Shown here: piece by piece, positions 1-8,649 of the stretch | Layout: each line of letters opens with the position of its first letter | Position numbering within the stretch: position 1 is the stretch's first letter | NCBI RefSeq assembly: GCF_001856685.1 | Contig: NZ_CP017812.1 | Location: 558,001-622,000, forward strand | Origin: Boudabousia tangfeifanii | Lineage (GTDB): Bacteria > Actinomycetota > Actinomycetes > Actinomycetales > Actinomycetaceae | DNA length: 64,000 nucleotides | Reading direction: 5' to 3' | The notes under the pieces: generated by a model | The model's input: the letters and a program-made list of their open reading frames with translations, nothing else | What the model was told of the DNA's origin: nothing | Database searches by the model: none | Made by a program: the position numbers and the translations under genes

Positions 1-1
1 C

Positions 2-664
2 GGCCAGTCCACCGAAAATCGCGACACAGAGCGTCGCGAGCGTCGGGGACGCCGAGAAGAACGTCGTGGCAACAAGGGCCGCGAAGAAAAGAACCAGTAC
101 ATCGAACGTGTTGTCACCATCAACCGCGTTTCGAAGGTGGTAAAGGGTGGACGTCGTTTCTCCTTCACCGCACTCGTAGTCGTAGGCGATGGCGAAGGCA
201 CCGTAGGTGTTGGCTATGGTAAGGCCAAGGAAGTACCAGCAGCAATCGCCAAGGGCGTTGAAGAAGCAAAGAAGAACTTCTTCCGCGTTCCAATGATTCG
301 CCGCACCATTACTCACGTCTCCCAGGGTGAAGACGCAGCAGGTATCGTTCTGCTCCGTCCTGCAGCTCCTGGTACCGGTGTTATCGCCGGTGGTCCGGTC
401 CGTGCAGTCCTAGACTGCGCCGGTGTCCACGACGTTTTGAGTAAGTCCTTGGGCTCCTCCAATGCTATTAACATTGTTCACGCAACCGTTAAGGCATTGA
501 AACAGCTAGAACAGCCAGAAGCAGTGGCCGCACGTCGTGGCCTACCGCTCGAACGCGTTGCCCCAGCCGGCATGCTTCGTGCGCGTGCTGAAGGTCAAGC
601 CGAACAGAAAGCTGCAGCCGAAAAGGCTGAAGCTGAAGCCGCTGCTGCGGGGGTGAGTGAGTGA
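2..664 (+). CDS. rpsE: 30S ribosomal protein S5 (5' end outside window)
   Basis: Small-subunit protein that helps decoding accuracy and ribosome assembly. The reading frame is open from base 2, so the start lies upstream of the window and 220 residues are visible. The visible N-terminus is an Arg/Glu-rich extension, followed by the S5 double-stranded RNA-binding core ([19 protein letters not shown], then the [15 protein letters not shown] glycine-rich stretch) and the C-terminal domain ([19 protein letters not shown]). The protein ends in an Ala/Glu/Lys tail. The stop TGA overlaps the rpmD start (TGATG), indicating translational coupling. The GTG at 137 is internal and not the true start. Identification is secure. 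Confidence 0.97.
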   Translation, partial: GQSTENRDTERRERRGRREERRGNKGREEKNQYIERVVTINRVSKVVKGGRRFSFTALVVVGDGEGTVGVGYGKAKEVPAAIAKGVEEAKKNFFRVPMIRRTITHVSQGEDAAGIVLLRPAAPGTGVIAGGPVRAVLDCAGVHDVLSKSLGSSNAINIVHATVKALKQLEQPEAVAARRGLPLERVAPAGMLRARAEGQAEQKAAAEKAEAEAAAAGVSE

Positions 665-846
665 TGGCAAACGTCAAGATTACTCGTGTCCGCGGTGACG
701 TCGGTTCCAAGCAGTACCAGCGCGATACTATGCGCACCCTAGGTCTGCGTAAGATCGGCCAATCCACCGTCCGCGAAGATGGTCCTCAGCTACGTGGTTA
801 CCTACGTACTGTGGCCCACCTCGTTAAAGTTGAGGAGGTCGACTGA
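664..846 (+). CDS. rpmD: 50S ribosomal protein L30
   Basis: Small L30 protein of 60 residues, the bacterial norm. The sequence starts [19 protein letters not shown] and contains the family pattern of a short beta strand, then [24 protein letters not shown] chose the ATG at 664, which overlaps the rpsE stop codon, over the GTG three bases upstream, because the result matches the usual L30 N-terminus. It lies in the usual order S5-L30-L15 and is presumably cotranscribed with them; rplO begins three bases after the stop. Confidence 0.96.
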   Translation: MANVKITRVRGDVGSKQYQRDTMRTLGLRKIGQSTVREDGPQLRGYLRTVAHLVKVEEVD

Positions 847-848
847 CC

Positions 849-1325
849 ATGGCTAAGAGCACTGAAAAAGCTGAAGAAAAAGTACAGGTTCTGCGAGTAC
901 ACCACTTGCGTCCTGCACCAGGCGCCAAGAAAGCAAAAATGCGTGTTGGCCGTGGTGAAGGCTCCAAGGGTAAGACCGCAGGTCGTGGTACTAAGGGCAC
1001 CAAGGCACGGTACCAGGTACCTCTCGGTTTCGAGGGTGGCCAGATGCCGATGCACATGCGTCTGCCCAAGCTCCGCGGTTTCAAGAACCCATTCCGTACC
1101 GAATACCAGGTTGTTAACCTCGATAAGCTATCGAGCGTCTTCCCTGAAGGTGGCAAGCTAGGCGTCGAAGAACTCGTCGCTGCTGGTCTAGTCCGTAAGG
1201 GCTCCTTGGTTAAGGTCCTCGGCACCGGTGAAGTTTCGGCTAAGTTCGAACTCACTGTCGATGCTTGGTCTGCATCTGCAAAGACCAAGATCGAAGCCGC
1301 TGGTGGGTCTTTGAACCTACGCTAA
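849..1325 (+). CDS. rplO: 50S ribosomal protein L15
   Basis: L15 binds 23S rRNA late in large-subunit assembly. The 158-residue product has a family-typical basic, Gly-rich N-terminal half ([37 protein letters not shown]) and a globular C-terminal half ending GGSLNLR. It carries an N-terminal extension of about 20 charged residues ([19 protein letters not shown]) before the conserved [10 protein letters not shown]. It is the last gene of its transcription unit: a strong hairpin with a T-tract follows directly and separates it from secY. Confidence 0.97.
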   Translation: MAKSTEKAEEKVQVLRVHHLRPAPGAKKAKMRVGRGEGSKGKTAGRGTKGTKARYQVPLGFEGGQMPMHMRLPKLRGFKNPFRTEYQVVNLDKLSSVFPEGGKLGVEELVAAGLVRKGSLVKVLGTGEVSAKFELTVDAWSASAKTKIEAAGGSLNLR

Positions 1326-1331
1326 GCAACT

Positions 1332-1370
1332 AAAAAGGGGCGACTCGCGTTCGCGAGTCGCCCCTTTTTT
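1332..1370 (+). terminator. Rho-independent terminator after rplO
   Basis: The sequence shows a GC-rich inverted repeat (AAAGGGGCGACTCGCG mirrored by CGCGAGTCGCCCCTTT) with a minimal loop, ending in a run of six Ts. It sits seven bases after the rplO stop and ends the spc-type ribosomal operon before the secY promoter. Confidence 0.93.
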
Positions 1371-1379
1371 CGTTATCTG

Positions 1380-1408
1380 TTGGTTTTAACTGCACAAATA
1401 GTTAAAAT
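1380..1408 (+). promoter_or_regulatory. Promoter of secY-adk
   Basis: A sigma-70-type pair is visible: -35 TTGGTT at 1380-1385, a 17-base spacer, and -10 TAAAAT at 1403-1408. It lies between the rplO terminator and secY, which explains how secY-adk can be transcribed apart from the ribosomal genes. Assignment is by motif only. Confidence 0.6.
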
Positions 1409-1470
1409 GTCCCTCGTGATAGGGGAGCACCCAAACGCTCCCACTTTTGGTTTTCTACTTAGGAGGTAGC

Positions 1471-2769
1471 GTGCTAAGCGCATTTGCACAAGCGTTCCGC
1501 ACCCCCGATTTGCGACGTAAGCTATTGTTTACGTTGTTCATCATGGCGCTATTCCGTGCCGGTACATTCGTACCATCGCCGGGCGTATCGATTCATAACA
1601 TTAATCAATGTATGGCCCAATCAGGTGGAGCTGGTTTGCTCGACCTCGTGAACCTATTCTCAGGTGGTGCACTGCTCCAACTGTCCGTGTTCGCGCTGGG
1701 CATTATGCCGTACATTACGGCCTCGATTATTATCCAGTTGCTACGAGTAGTGGTTCCCCGCTTCGATGATCTGCACAAAGAAGGGCAGACCGGTCAAGCC
1801 AAGCTAACCCAGTACACTCGTTACCTGACCATCTTCCTTTCGGTCATGCAGGCAACTGGCTTTATTTCTCTAGCTCGTTCCGGCAACCTCTTCCCAGGTT
1901 GCCAAGAAAAGATCATCCCTAATGACACCGTCTGGACCATGATCCTCATGATTATCGTCATGACCGCTGGTTCCTCCGTCATTATGTGGCTCGGTGAATT
2001 CATCACCTCGAAGGGCATCGGCAACGGCATGTCCCTCCTGATCTTCACCTCCATCATCGCTCGCCTTCCTGCCCAGCTATGGGGTATTGCCACCACCGCC
2101 GACAACGGCGTAATCAAGGTGCTAGGCATCATCGCGTTGATTATGGCGATCACCATTGCTATCGTCTTCGTGGAACAGGCAATGCGTCGCATCCCGGTCC
2201 AGTACGCCAAGCGTATGGTAGGTTCCCGTAGCTACGGTGGCACCTCTACCTACATTCCGATCAAGATCAACATGTCTGGCGTTATCCCAGTCATCTTCTC
2301 GACCTCGATCTTGGCAATGCCGATGATGGCTGCCCAGTTCGCCGGAAATAACTCAGAATGGGCACTGTGGATCCAGCGCTACTTCCACCAGCAGTCTTGG
2401 GTCTACATGGTCCTAGACGCTATCCTGATCATCTTCTTCTGCTTCTTCTACACCCAGATCACCTTCGATCCGGCTGAAGTTGCAGACAACATGAAGAAGT
2501 ACGGTGGCTTCGTCCCAGGTGTTCGCGCTGGCAAGCCTACTGAGGACCTCCTACGCTACGTAATCAACCGCATTACTACCGCTGGTTCGCTCTACCTAGT
2601 ACTCGTGGCACTCATCCCAGTGCTAGTGCTAATCCCAATGGGCATCAGCAACCATCAACTACCATTCGGTGGCACCACCCTACTGATTATTGTCGGTGTG
2701 GGCCTCCAGACCGTTAAAGAAGTTAACGCCCAGTTGCGTCAACACCACTACGAAGGATTCCTACGATGA
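1471..2769 (+). CDS. secY: Preprotein translocase subunit SecY
   Basis: SecY is the channel subunit of the SecYEG translocon, an integral membrane protein that moves unfolded proteins across the cytoplasmic membrane. The 432-residue product has about ten hydrophobic segments and typical signatures: the opening FRTPDLRRKLLFTL, the plug region after it, ITASIIIQLL, MRRIPVQYAKR in the cytosolic loop, and the C-terminal GFVPGVRAGKPTEDLL and HHYEGFLR. I placed the start at GTG 1471, preceded by AGGAGG at 1461-1466; an upstream in-frame TTG at 1447 has no such site. The stop overlaps adk by ATGA, so the two genes are coupled. Confidence 0.97.
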   Translation: MLSAFAQAFRTPDLRRKLLFTLFIMALFRAGTFVPSPGVSIHNINQCMAQSGGAGLLDLVNLFSGGALLQLSVFALGIMPYITASIIIQLLRVVVPRFDDLHKEGQTGQAKLTQYTRYLTIFLSVMQATGFISLARSGNLFPGCQEKIIPNDTVWTMILMIIVMTAGSSVIMWLGEFITSKGIGNGMSLLIFTSIIARLPAQLWGIATTADNGVIKVLGIIALIMAITIAIVFVEQAMRRIPVQYAKRMVGSRSYGGTSTYIPIKINMSGVIPVIFSTSILAMPMMAAQFAGNNSEWALWIQRYFHQQSWVYMVLDAILIIFFCFFYTQITFDPAEVADNMKKYGGFVPGVRAGKPTEDLLRYVINRITTAGSLYLVLVALIPVLVLIPMGISNHQLPFGGTTLLIIVGVGLQTVKEVNAQLRQHHYEGFLR

Positions 2770-3332
2770 CTCGTTTACTACTAGTTGGTCCGCCCGGAGC
2801 AGGTAAGGGTACCCAGGCCAAGCACATTGCCGAAAGCCTAAACATCCCTCACATCTCTACTGGTGAGATCTTCCGTCTTAATATTTCGTCCCAAACCGAA
2901 CTCGGCAAGCAGGCCCAGGCCTACATCGAAAAGGGCGAGTTCGTCCCAGACACTGTTACCAACCCAATGGTCAAGGATCGTCTCGCTCAGGAAGATGCTG
3001 CTAACGGCTTCCTCCTCGATGGCTACCCACGTACCCTCGAGCAGGCCAAGCTCCTCGCTGGCATGCTAGCCGAGCTAGGTACCAAGCTGGACCTAGTTAT
3101 CGAAATCATGGCCGACACTGATGAGGTCGTAAACCGCCTCCTCAAGCGCGCCGAAATCGAAAACCGCGCAGACGATACCGAAGAGGTCATCCGTCACCGC
3201 ATGGAGGTCTACGAAGAGCTCACCGTGCCATTGACTGACTTCTACCGCGAGCAGGGCATCCTAGTGCAGGTTGATGGTCACGGTACCATCGACGAGGTCG
3301 CCGCTCGTATCGACGAAGTACTCGCAAAGTAA
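2766..3332 (+). CDS. adk: Adenylate kinase, short-lid type
   Basis: Catalyses reversible phosphate transfer between ATP and AMP to give two ADP, balancing the adenylate pool in the cytosol. The 188-residue product begins with the P-loop GPPGAGKGTQ (residues about 7-16) and has the AMP-binding HISTGEIFR and the FLLDGYPRT motif. Its length, and the short run between LLKRAEIENRADDTEEVI and the C-terminus, show the short-lid form common in actinobacteria, without the zinc-type LID insert. Its ATG overlaps the secY stop. The secY-adk-map order is conserved in bacteria. Confidence 0.97.
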   Translation: MTRLLLVGPPGAGKGTQAKHIAESLNIPHISTGEIFRLNISSQTELGKQAQAYIEKGEFVPDTVTNPMVKDRLAQEDAANGFLLDGYPRTLEQAKLLAGMLAELGTKLDLVIEIMADTDEVVNRLLKRAEIENRADDTEEVIRHRMEVYEELTVPLTDFYREQGILVQVDGHGTIDEVAARIDEVLAK

Positions 3333-3352
3333 CACGTCACAGAAAACCAAAA

Positions 3353-3393
3353 GACAATCGAGGGACATCCCAAAGCGGGGTGTCCCTCGATTG
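3353..3393 (+). terminator. Stem-loop after adk
   Basis: A long inverted repeat (CAATCGAGGGACATCCC paired with GGGGTGTCCCTCGATTG, one G-T wobble, five-base loop) follows the adk stop by about 20 bases. No long T-tract follows, so it may be a weak or processed terminator. It separates adk from map. Confidence 0.7.
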
Positions 3394-3441
3394 CTATACT
3401 AAAAACCAAAACCACCTGGTCAATCAACTCCGAGGCAGAAA

Positions 3442-4299
3442 ATGCGATACCGCGACAAAGTAAAAGTCAAAAGCCCACAACAAATCAAGTACATGCGCGA
3501 AGCCGGCCTAGTTGTCGCCGCCATGCACGATGCGCTACGCGAAGCTGCCATCCCAGGAATCACCACCGGCGAACTCGACCAAATCGCCCGCAAAGTCATC
3601 AAAGAGTATGACGCTCACTCGAACTTCCTCGGCTACCACGGTTTCCCAGCAGTAGTGTGCATCTCGCGAAATGAAGAAATCGTTCACGGTATCCCGGGTA
3701 GCACTAAGCTGGCCGAGGGCGACCTCGTCAAGTTCGACTGCGGTGCCTATGTTGTGCGGGAAGGTAAACAGTGGCACGGCGATGCTGCTTTCGCCAAACT
3801 CATCGGCGGAGACGAGAAAGCCAGCGAAAAAGCTCGGCAACTCGACCAACTGACCAAAGAATCACTACATGCGGCGATTGTCTCCCTCGCTAAAGGGGCG
3901 AAGACTCTCGCAGCAGTTGGGGATGCGGTAGAAGACACTGTGGCTCTGCGAGCCTTCGATTGGGGTTGGGAAGCTGGCATCATCGAAGAATATGTCGGCC
4001 ATGGGATTGGCAACGCCATGCACGAAAGCCCCGACGTCTACAACTACCGAGTGCGTGGCAAACTAACTACCCTCAAACCAGGCATGGTTTTCGCGATCGA
4101 ACCAATGCTCACTGCGGGCGAGGCTGACAATCACACCCTAGCTGATGGCTGGACTGTGGTCACCGATGACAACTCATGGGCGTGCCAGTGGGAACACACC
4201 GTAGCCATTATGCCTAGCGGTGTTTGGGTACTAACCGCCCACGATGGGGGAGCATCCATCCTAGAGCCGGCTGGTCTTAGCCCGGTCGCCCTCGGCTAG
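3442..4299 (+). CDS. map: Methionine aminopeptidase, type I
   Basis: Removes the initiator methionine from new cytosolic proteins; a two-metal enzyme. The 285-residue product shows the five expected metal ligands in order: Asp in KFDCGAYV, Asp in WHGDAAF, His in GHGIGNAMHESP, Glu in AIEPML and Glu in WEHTVAI. The substrate-side His is in YHGFPAVVCIS. A weak purine-rich GAGG precedes the ATG. The last codons contain a copy of the GCCCTCGG word discussed under findings (4288-4295). It follows adk in the same orientation, as in most bacteria. Confidence 0.95.
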   Translation: MRYRDKVKVKSPQQIKYMREAGLVVAAMHDALREAAIPGITTGELDQIARKVIKEYDAHSNFLGYHGFPAVVCISRNEEIVHGIPGSTKLAEGDLVKFDCGAYVVREGKQWHGDAAFAKLIGGDEKASEKARQLDQLTKESLHAAIVSLAKGAKTLAAVGDAVEDTVALRAFDWGWEAGIIEEYVGHGIGNAMHESPDVYNYRVRGKLTTLKPGMVFAIEPMLTAGEADNHTLADGWTVVTDDNSWACQWEHTVAIMPSGVWVLTAHDGGASILEPAGLSPVALG

Positions 4300-4600
4300 C
4301 AAAAGCTAACGCTACAGGTGCGAACTCTCAGATTCGACCTGCCGCAAAGCTGAACTTGCACCCTAAAGCATTGAGGGTAACTGTCGGCGCTGACGAATGA
4401 GATAGAGCCAGCCGGTTAACTGGACACTCCGTTTAGCAACCAATGGTGAGGGAAAAGACAACACCTTTAGGTTGCCCAGTAGCGAAAAACCTAATAGGCT
4501 TATCTATTGGGTGTCCTCACCTTAGACCGTTGTGTCAAAAGTGCGGACCGTCCTCGTAATCCTTACGAGGGTAGCCTGAAATTGAGAGTAGACGGAGTAT
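4300..4600 (+). promoter_or_regulatory. 300-base leader upstream of infA with candidate alternative RNA structures
   Basis: There is no gene here. The region between map and infA contains several complementary blocks. GGACAC (4422-4427) can pair with GTGTCC (4511-4516), and GGTGAGG (4445-4451) can pair with CCTCACC (4515-4521). The two 3' arms overlap, so these pairings exclude each other. TTAGGTT (4467-4473) can pair with AACCTAA (4488-4494). A perfect dyad CCTCGTAA-TCC-TTACGAGG lies at 4552-4570, just before a possible -10 TAGCCT (4572-4577). It could be a leader, an operator, or both. I recognise no known riboswitch class. Confidence 0.4.
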
Positions 4601-4822
4601 ATGGCGAAAAAAGACGGTGTCATTGAAGTAGAAGGAACTGTCGTTGAGGCACTTCCTAACGCAATGTTCCGCGTTGAATTGCAGAACGAACATATCGTTC
4701 TGGCGCACATTTCTGGCAAAATGCGTCAGCACTACATTCGTATCCTTCCTGAGGATCGGGTAGTGGTGGAGCTAAGCCCTTACGACCTCACCCGAGGCCG
4801 TATTGTCTACCGATACAAGTAA
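4601..4822 (+). CDS. infA: Translation initiation factor IF-1
   Basis: IF-1 binds the ribosomal A site during initiation together with IF-2 and IF-3. The 73-residue product is the usual length and is a single S1-like OB-fold. Its signatures are [20 protein letters not shown], then [17 protein letters not shown] and the C-terminal [13 protein letters not shown]. It heads the infA-rpmJ-rpsM-rpsK-rpoA-rplQ unit in the standard actinobacterial order. Confidence 0.97.
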   Translation: MAKKDGVIEVEGTVVEALPNAMFRVELQNEHIVLAHISGKMRQHYIRILPEDRVVVELSPYDLTRGRIVYRYK

Positions 4823-4866
4823 TAACTACGACACATGCGCCGCCTAGCGGCGGCGGAGGTAAAATC

Positions 4867-4980
4867 ATGAAGGTCAAGCCGAGTGTCAAGAAAATCTGTG
4901 ACAAGTGCAAGGTGATTCGTCGCCACGGTAACGTCATGGTTATTTGCGACAACCCAAGGCACAAGCAGCGTCAGGGCTGA
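4867..4980 (+). CDS. rpmJ: 50S ribosomal protein L36, zinc-ribbon form
   Basis: This very small gene encodes 37 residues beginning [15 protein letters not shown]. It carries the complete zinc-binding set Cys11, Cys14, Cys27 and His32 (CDKC, then VICDNPRH), so it is the zinc-containing C+ form of L36. A GGCGGAGG ribosome-binding site lies just upstream of the ATG. It lies 44 bases after infA and before rpsM, its usual place. L36 is the smallest large-subunit protein and helps fold the 23S rRNA core. Confidence 0.96.
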   Translation: MKVKPSVKKICDKCKVIRRHGNVMVICDNPRHKQRQG

Positions 4981-5040
4981 ACCCCAACGCTGACTGCTTA
5001 ATAAATAGCGTTTCACCAGCCACCCGCATCTAGCGGTGCT

Positions 5041-5104
5041 GCCCTCGGTTTCGGAGGCCGAGGCCGGACATTAAATCGAGTCCGGAAGGTGAGGCGACGA
5101 CCTC
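5041..5104 (+). promoter_or_regulatory. Hairpin-rich leader of rpsM
   Basis: The 143 bases between rpmJ and rpsM hold three short inverted repeats: CCTCGG/CCGAGG (5043-5048 with 5058-5063), CCGGAC/GTCCGG (5064-5069 with 5080-5085) and GAGG/CCTC (5091-5104). The last is close to the ribosome-binding site AGGAGA. Such a leader could support ribosomal protein autoregulation, but I do not recognise a described family. Confidence 0.35.
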
Positions 5105-5123
5105 CGATTCAACAGGAGAAATA

Positions 5124-5492
5124 ATGGCACGTATTGCCGGTGTAGACCTCCCGCGCGAAAAGCGCCTGGAGATTGCACTTACTTATGTATATGGCGTGGG
5201 TCGTACTCGCGCAAAGGAAACTCTTGAAGCCACTGGCGTGTCCCCTGACACCCGCGTGCGTGACTTGACTGAAGAAGAACTAGTCAAGCTCCGTGACTTC
5301 ATCGAAGGCAATTACAAGGTTGAAGGTGACCTACGCCGTGAGGTGCAGGCCGACATTCGCCGCAAGATTGAAATTGCATCGTACCAGGGCCTACGCCACC
5401 GTCGTGGTTTGCCGGTCCGTGGTCAGCGTACCAAGACCAACGCTCGTACCCGCAAGGGCCCGAAGCGCACCGTTGCAGGTAAGAAGAAGTAA
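5124..5492 (+). CDS. rpsM: 30S ribosomal protein S13
   Basis: S13 sits in the head of the small subunit and contacts the P-site tRNA and the large subunit. The 122-residue product starts [14 protein letters not shown] and contains the helix-two-turn-helix segment [15 protein letters not shown]. It ends in the basic tail [19 protein letters not shown], which reaches the P site. The ATG at 5124 follows CAGGAGAAATA. The gene is followed by rpsK after 51 bases. Confidence 0.97.
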   Translation: MARIAGVDLPREKRLEIALTYVYGVGRTRAKETLEATGVSPDTRVRDLTEEELVKLRDFIEGNYKVEGDLRREVQADIRRKIEIASYQGLRHRRGLPVRGQRTKTNARTRKGPKRTVAGKKK

Positions 5493-5543
5493 TAGTTGGC
5501 TGTGCGCATTACGCTCAGTTCGATGATCTTTAGGAGAAAATAA

Positions 5544-5948
5544 ATGCCCCCCAAGACACGCGCTACCGCGGCCCGTAAAGGCCGTCGGAAAGAACGCAAG
5601 AATATTCCCGCTGGACAGGCACACATCAAGTCCACGTTCAACAACACCATCGTTTCCATCACCGATCCTACCGGTGCCGTAATTGCTTCCTGCAGCTCCG
5701 GCCAGGTTGGCTTCAAAGGCTCGCGTAAGTCGACTCCTTTCGCCGCACAGCTCGCTGCTGAAGCAGCTGCTAAGCGTGCACAGGAACACGGCATGAAGAA
5801 GGTTGACGTTTTCGTTAAGGGTCCTGGCTCCGGCCGCGAAACCGCGATTCGTTCCCTACAGGCCACCGGCTTGGAAGTTGGTTCCATCCAGGATGTGACC
5901 CCCCAGGCTCACAACGGCTGCCGCCCACCAAAGCGTCGCCGCGTCTGA
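5544..5948 (+). CDS. rpsK: 30S ribosomal protein S11
   Basis: S11 forms part of the small-subunit platform near the Shine-Dalgarno helix. The 134-residue product has the family core [20 protein letters not shown], the [19 protein letters not shown] block and the C-terminal [18 protein letters not shown]. It has the usual basic N-terminal tail. No rpsD (S4) gene lies between it and rpoA, unlike in mycobacteria and corynebacteria; other actinobacteria also keep rpsD elsewhere. Confidence 0.97.
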   Translation: MPPKTRATAARKGRRKERKNIPAGQAHIKSTFNNTIVSITDPTGAVIASCSSGQVGFKGSRKSTPFAAQLAAEAAAKRAQEHGMKKVDVFVKGPGSGRETAIRSLQATGLEVGSIQDVTPQAHNGCRPPKRRRV

Positions 5949-6095
5949 TGTTGTCTGGGCGTGTTCTCGCACGCCTGTTCGCGTTGGAAGCGCGCCACGC
6001 TTTTAACGCTAACTTTTAAATCCTTTGTGGGCTAATCCCACAGGAAACGAACTTGACGTCATATGGCGGATGTCAAGTGAGGAAAGGAAATCGAT

Positions 6096-7097
6096 GTGGA
6101 TATTACACAACGACCTATTTTGACCGAAGAAGTGGTGAGCGAACGTCGCTCCCGGTTCACCCTTGAACCACTCGAGCCTGGCTTCGGCTACACGCTTGGT
6201 AACTCTTTGCGTCGCACGTTGTTGTCGTCCATTCCTGGTGCAGCAGTTACCTGGATTCGCATTGATGGTGTGCAGCACGAATTTTCCACCATTGAAGGTG
6301 TAAAAGAAGACGTTGCGCAGATTATTCTGAACATTAAGCAAATCGTTCTGTCTTCGGACAGCGATGAGCCAGTTGTGATGTACCTACATCAGACTGGTGA
6401 AGGCGTTGTCACCGCCGGTGACATCACCCCACCAGCAGGCGTAGAAATTCACAACCCCGAGTTGGTTCTAGCTACCCTCAACGAAAAGGGTCGCCTAGAA
6501 ATCGAATTGACCGTAGAACGCGGCCGCGGATACATCCCAGCATCCCAGGCTAGCCGTGACGATGCTGAAATCTCTCGCATCCCAGTCGATTCGATCTACT
6601 CGCCGATTCTTAAGGTCACCTACAAGGTCGAAGCTACCCGTGTTGGTCAGCGCACCGACTTTGACCGTTTGATCGTCGATGTAGAAACCAAGCCAGCTAT
6701 CAGCCCACGCGACGCCCTCGCTTCGGCCGGTTCGACCCTCGTTGGTCTCTTCGGCTTGTGCAAGGAACTCAACGTCGAATCCGAAGGGATCGAGTTGGGT
6801 GAGTCCCAGACTGATAACGCCTTGGCTGCCGACTTGGCACGTCCAATCAAGGAACTAGGCTTGCAGCCACGTTCCATGAACGCTTTGCACCGCGACGAAA
6901 TCAACACCATCGGTGAATTGGTTGCTCGTTCTGAAGCAGATTTGCTGGACATTCGTAACTTTGGGGCGAAGTCCATCGAAGAAATTAAGGAAAAACTCGC
7001 CCTCATTGGGATGTCCTTGAAAGACTCGCAAATGCCCTCGGTAGGTGACCTTGACGGTTCCTCTTCCGTACAGTTTAGCGACGAATCTTTCGCCTGA
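6096..7097 (+). CDS. rpoA: DNA-directed RNA polymerase subunit alpha
   Basis: The alpha subunit dimerises to nucleate core RNA polymerase, and its C-terminal domain binds UP elements and activators. The 333-residue product has the N-terminal assembly domain ([20 protein letters not shown], and [20 protein letters not shown]) and, after a linker, the C-terminal domain with its helix-hairpin-helix [20 protein letters not shown]. The start is GTG at 6096, preceded by GGAAAGGAAA. The stop is 29 bases before rplQ. A copy of GCCCTCGG (7034-7041) lies here in a frame not encoding Ala-Leu-Gly. Confidence 0.97.
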   Translation: MDITQRPILTEEVVSERRSRFTLEPLEPGFGYTLGNSLRRTLLSSIPGAAVTWIRIDGVQHEFSTIEGVKEDVAQIILNIKQIVLSSDSDEPVVMYLHQTGEGVVTAGDITPPAGVEIHNPELVLATLNEKGRLEIELTVERGRGYIPASQASRDDAEISRIPVDSIYSPILKVTYKVEATRVGQRTDFDRLIVDVETKPAISPRDALASAGSTLVGLFGLCKELNVESEGIELGESQTDNALAADLARPIKELGLQPRSMNALHRDEINTIGELVARSEADLLDIRNFGAKSIEEIKEKLALIGMSLKDSQMPSVGDLDGSSSVQFSDESFA

Positions 7098-7126
7098 TCC
7101 CATTCTTATTTTAAGGAGAAACTAAC

Positions 7127-7654
7127 ATGCCTAAGCCCGCTAAGGGTCCCCGTCTGGGGGGCAGCGCTGCGCACGAGCGTTTGATTCTAGCTAACTTGTG
7201 CCGCAACGTAATCGAACACCGTGAAATCACCACCACTTTGGCTCGCGCCAAGCGCGTCCAGCCATTGCTCGAACGCTTGATCACCAAGGCCAAGCGTGGC
7301 GACCAGCACGCACGTCGTTTGGCTATGCGTACTCTTGGCACCAACACTGCCAAGCGTGAAGGTCGTTTCGACTACACCTACGAATTGTTTGACGTTATCG
7401 CCAAGGAAATCGATCCTGCACGCGAAGGCGGCTACACCCGCATCGTCAAGCTACCAAACCGTAAGGGTGACCAGGCTCCAATGGCTCGCCTCTCCTTGGT
7501 TCTTGAACCGGTTGCTAAGAAGGCTGCCGTAAAGACCGCTGAAGGCACCGCCAAGAAGGCTGCTGAAAAGAAGGAAGCTCCAAAGAAGGCTGAAAAGCCA
7601 GCTGAAGAAGCTCCTGCAGCTGAAGAAAAGGCTGAAGCTAAAGAAGAAGCCTGA
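7127..7654 (+). CDS. rplQ: 50S ribosomal protein L17 with long charged tail
   Basis: L17 binds near the polypeptide exit tunnel. The conserved core occupies about the first 130 residues (MPKPAKGPRLGGSAAHER, then LITKAKRGDQHARRLAMRTL, and GGYTRIVKLPNRKGDQAPMA). The remaining roughly 45 residues are a low-complexity Lys/Ala/Glu tail beginning AKKAAVKTAEGTAKKAAEK, seen in other actinobacterial L17 proteins. AAGGAGAAACTAAC precedes the ATG. It is the last gene of the block and is followed by a strong terminator. Confidence 0.96.
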   Translation: MPKPAKGPRLGGSAAHERLILANLCRNVIEHREITTTLARAKRVQPLLERLITKAKRGDQHARRLAMRTLGTNTAKREGRFDYTYELFDVIAKEIDPAREGGYTRIVKLPNRKGDQAPMARLSLVLEPVAKKAAVKTAEGTAKKAAEKKEAPKKAEKPAEEAPAAEEKAEAKEEA

Positions 7655-7662
7655 GCTTAGCT

Positions 7663-7711
7663 AAAAAGTTTTCCCCCGAAGAGCATTGCTCCTCGGGGGA
7701 AAACTTTTTAT
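7663..7711 (+). terminator. Terminator after rplQ
   Basis: A perfect inverted repeat AAAAAGTTTTCCCCCGA and its mirror surround a short loop, with the T-rich 3' arm CTTTTTATTT. It follows the rplQ stop directly and ends the rpoA unit. The A-rich 5' arm makes it potentially bidirectional, but the convergent ROK kinase gene stops more than 120 bases further on. Confidence 0.92.
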
Positions 7712-7837
7712 TTGGCACAAACATGAGGGTAAATCTTAGCGGCAGTAAGCTCACTACCACGTTAAGACACGGACGGCCGGTTCCCGGCAAGTGCAAGCAG
7801 TAACCGCCATAGCCAAGCAAAAAGTCTTAGCTTTCGC

Positions 7838-8584
7838 TTAACCCATCGCGTCCCAGATTCTGACTCCACCAAAAATTCCAGCACTATTTGGGACAATCTC
7901 AATTTCATCCCCCAGACGTTCCAGGTAAAGCGGGGTGAGATGTACACTGTTACCCCCACCCAAATAGAGGCGATCCCAAACATACATCGGTTTCAAAGCC
8001 GTGAGCACTCGCCAGATGCGGCGTGACCAATGAGTATCACCCAATCGCAGACGTTCATGTTCGCCAATGTAGTCATCATAGGTGAGGCCCCATCTAATCG
8101 GGCCTTGTGACAATTCCACATGCGGCGCTAGACGGCCATTGTCAAATACCGCATTGCCCAATCCGGTTCCCAAAGTAATGACCATTTCGAGTCCTTGGCC
8201 GCCAATCACGCCAGCGCCGGCAACCTCGGCGTCATTACAAACCAAGGTTGGGAGGCCCAAACTATCGGCCAAAGCCCCCTGCATATCAAAGTGATCCCAC
8301 TGAGTGATCAACTCGGGAAGGGGACGCGTCCTCGGTCCTTCTCGATTGATGTAATGCGGCGTATTAATCACGACGCCGTGACGAATCATCCCCGGCATTC
8401 CTACCGTCACCCGATCGGCAGCAGGTAGCTGGGCGGCAAGTTCTTGAATCGTAGAAATTAGTAGGGTAGGGGGCAGCGGATAAGGAGTTGGTGTGCGCAC
8501 GGGCTCTGTTAGCATTTTTCCCGCTTGGTCGAGGACGGAGCCTTTAATCCCGCCGCCACCACAGTCGATCGCCAAAGTACGCAA
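7838..8584 (-). CDS. ROK-family sugar kinase, polyphosphate-glucokinase-like
   Basis: The 248-residue product has the actin-fold phosphate-binding motif at the N-terminus (IDCGGGGIKGSV), a central Asp-containing VCNDAEVAGAGV, and the second phosphate motif ITLGTGLGNAVFDNGRL. The C-terminal LYLGGGNSVHL matches the GGG adenosine motif of ROK kinases. Length and order of motifs resemble polyphosphate/ATP-dependent glucokinase (PpgK). The usual DIGG is DCGG here, and phosphate donor and sugar cannot be read from sequence. It is divergent from truA with a 65-base shared promoter region. Confident for the family, moderate for substrate. Confidence 0.75.
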   Translation of the reverse strand: MRTLAIDCGGGGIKGSVLDQAGKMLTEPVRTPTPYPLPPTLLISTIQELAAQLPAADRVTVGMPGMIRHGVVINTPHYINREGPRTRPLPELITQWDHFDMQGALADSLGLPTLVCNDAEVAGAGVIGGQGLEMVITLGTGLGNAVFDNGRLAPHVELSQGPIRWGLTYDDYIGEHERLRLGDTHWSRRIWRVLTALKPMYVWDRLYLGGGNSVHLTPLYLERLGDEIEIVPNSAGIFGGVRIWDAMG

Positions 8585-8636
8585 GTTAATCAGTCCTTCC
8601 CTTCAAGAAGATTCTAACGGCAATGCACCCCTACGG

Positions 8637-8642
8637 TATAAT
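8637..8642 (+). promoter_or_regulatory. TATAAT -10 box giving a leaderless truA transcript
   Basis: A perfect TATAAT ends seven bases before the truA ATG at 8650, so transcription is expected to begin at or next to the start codon. No Shine-Dalgarno sequence is present. A clear -35 is not visible. Leaderless mRNAs of this kind are common in actinobacteria. Confidence 0.65.
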
Positions 8643-8649
8643 CCAAGCC

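Noticed and set aside
4300..4600. A known riboswitch (cobalamin, TPP, SAM or c-di-AMP) before infA
   Set aside because: I looked for the conserved core strings of these classes and found none; only generic complementary blocks are present.
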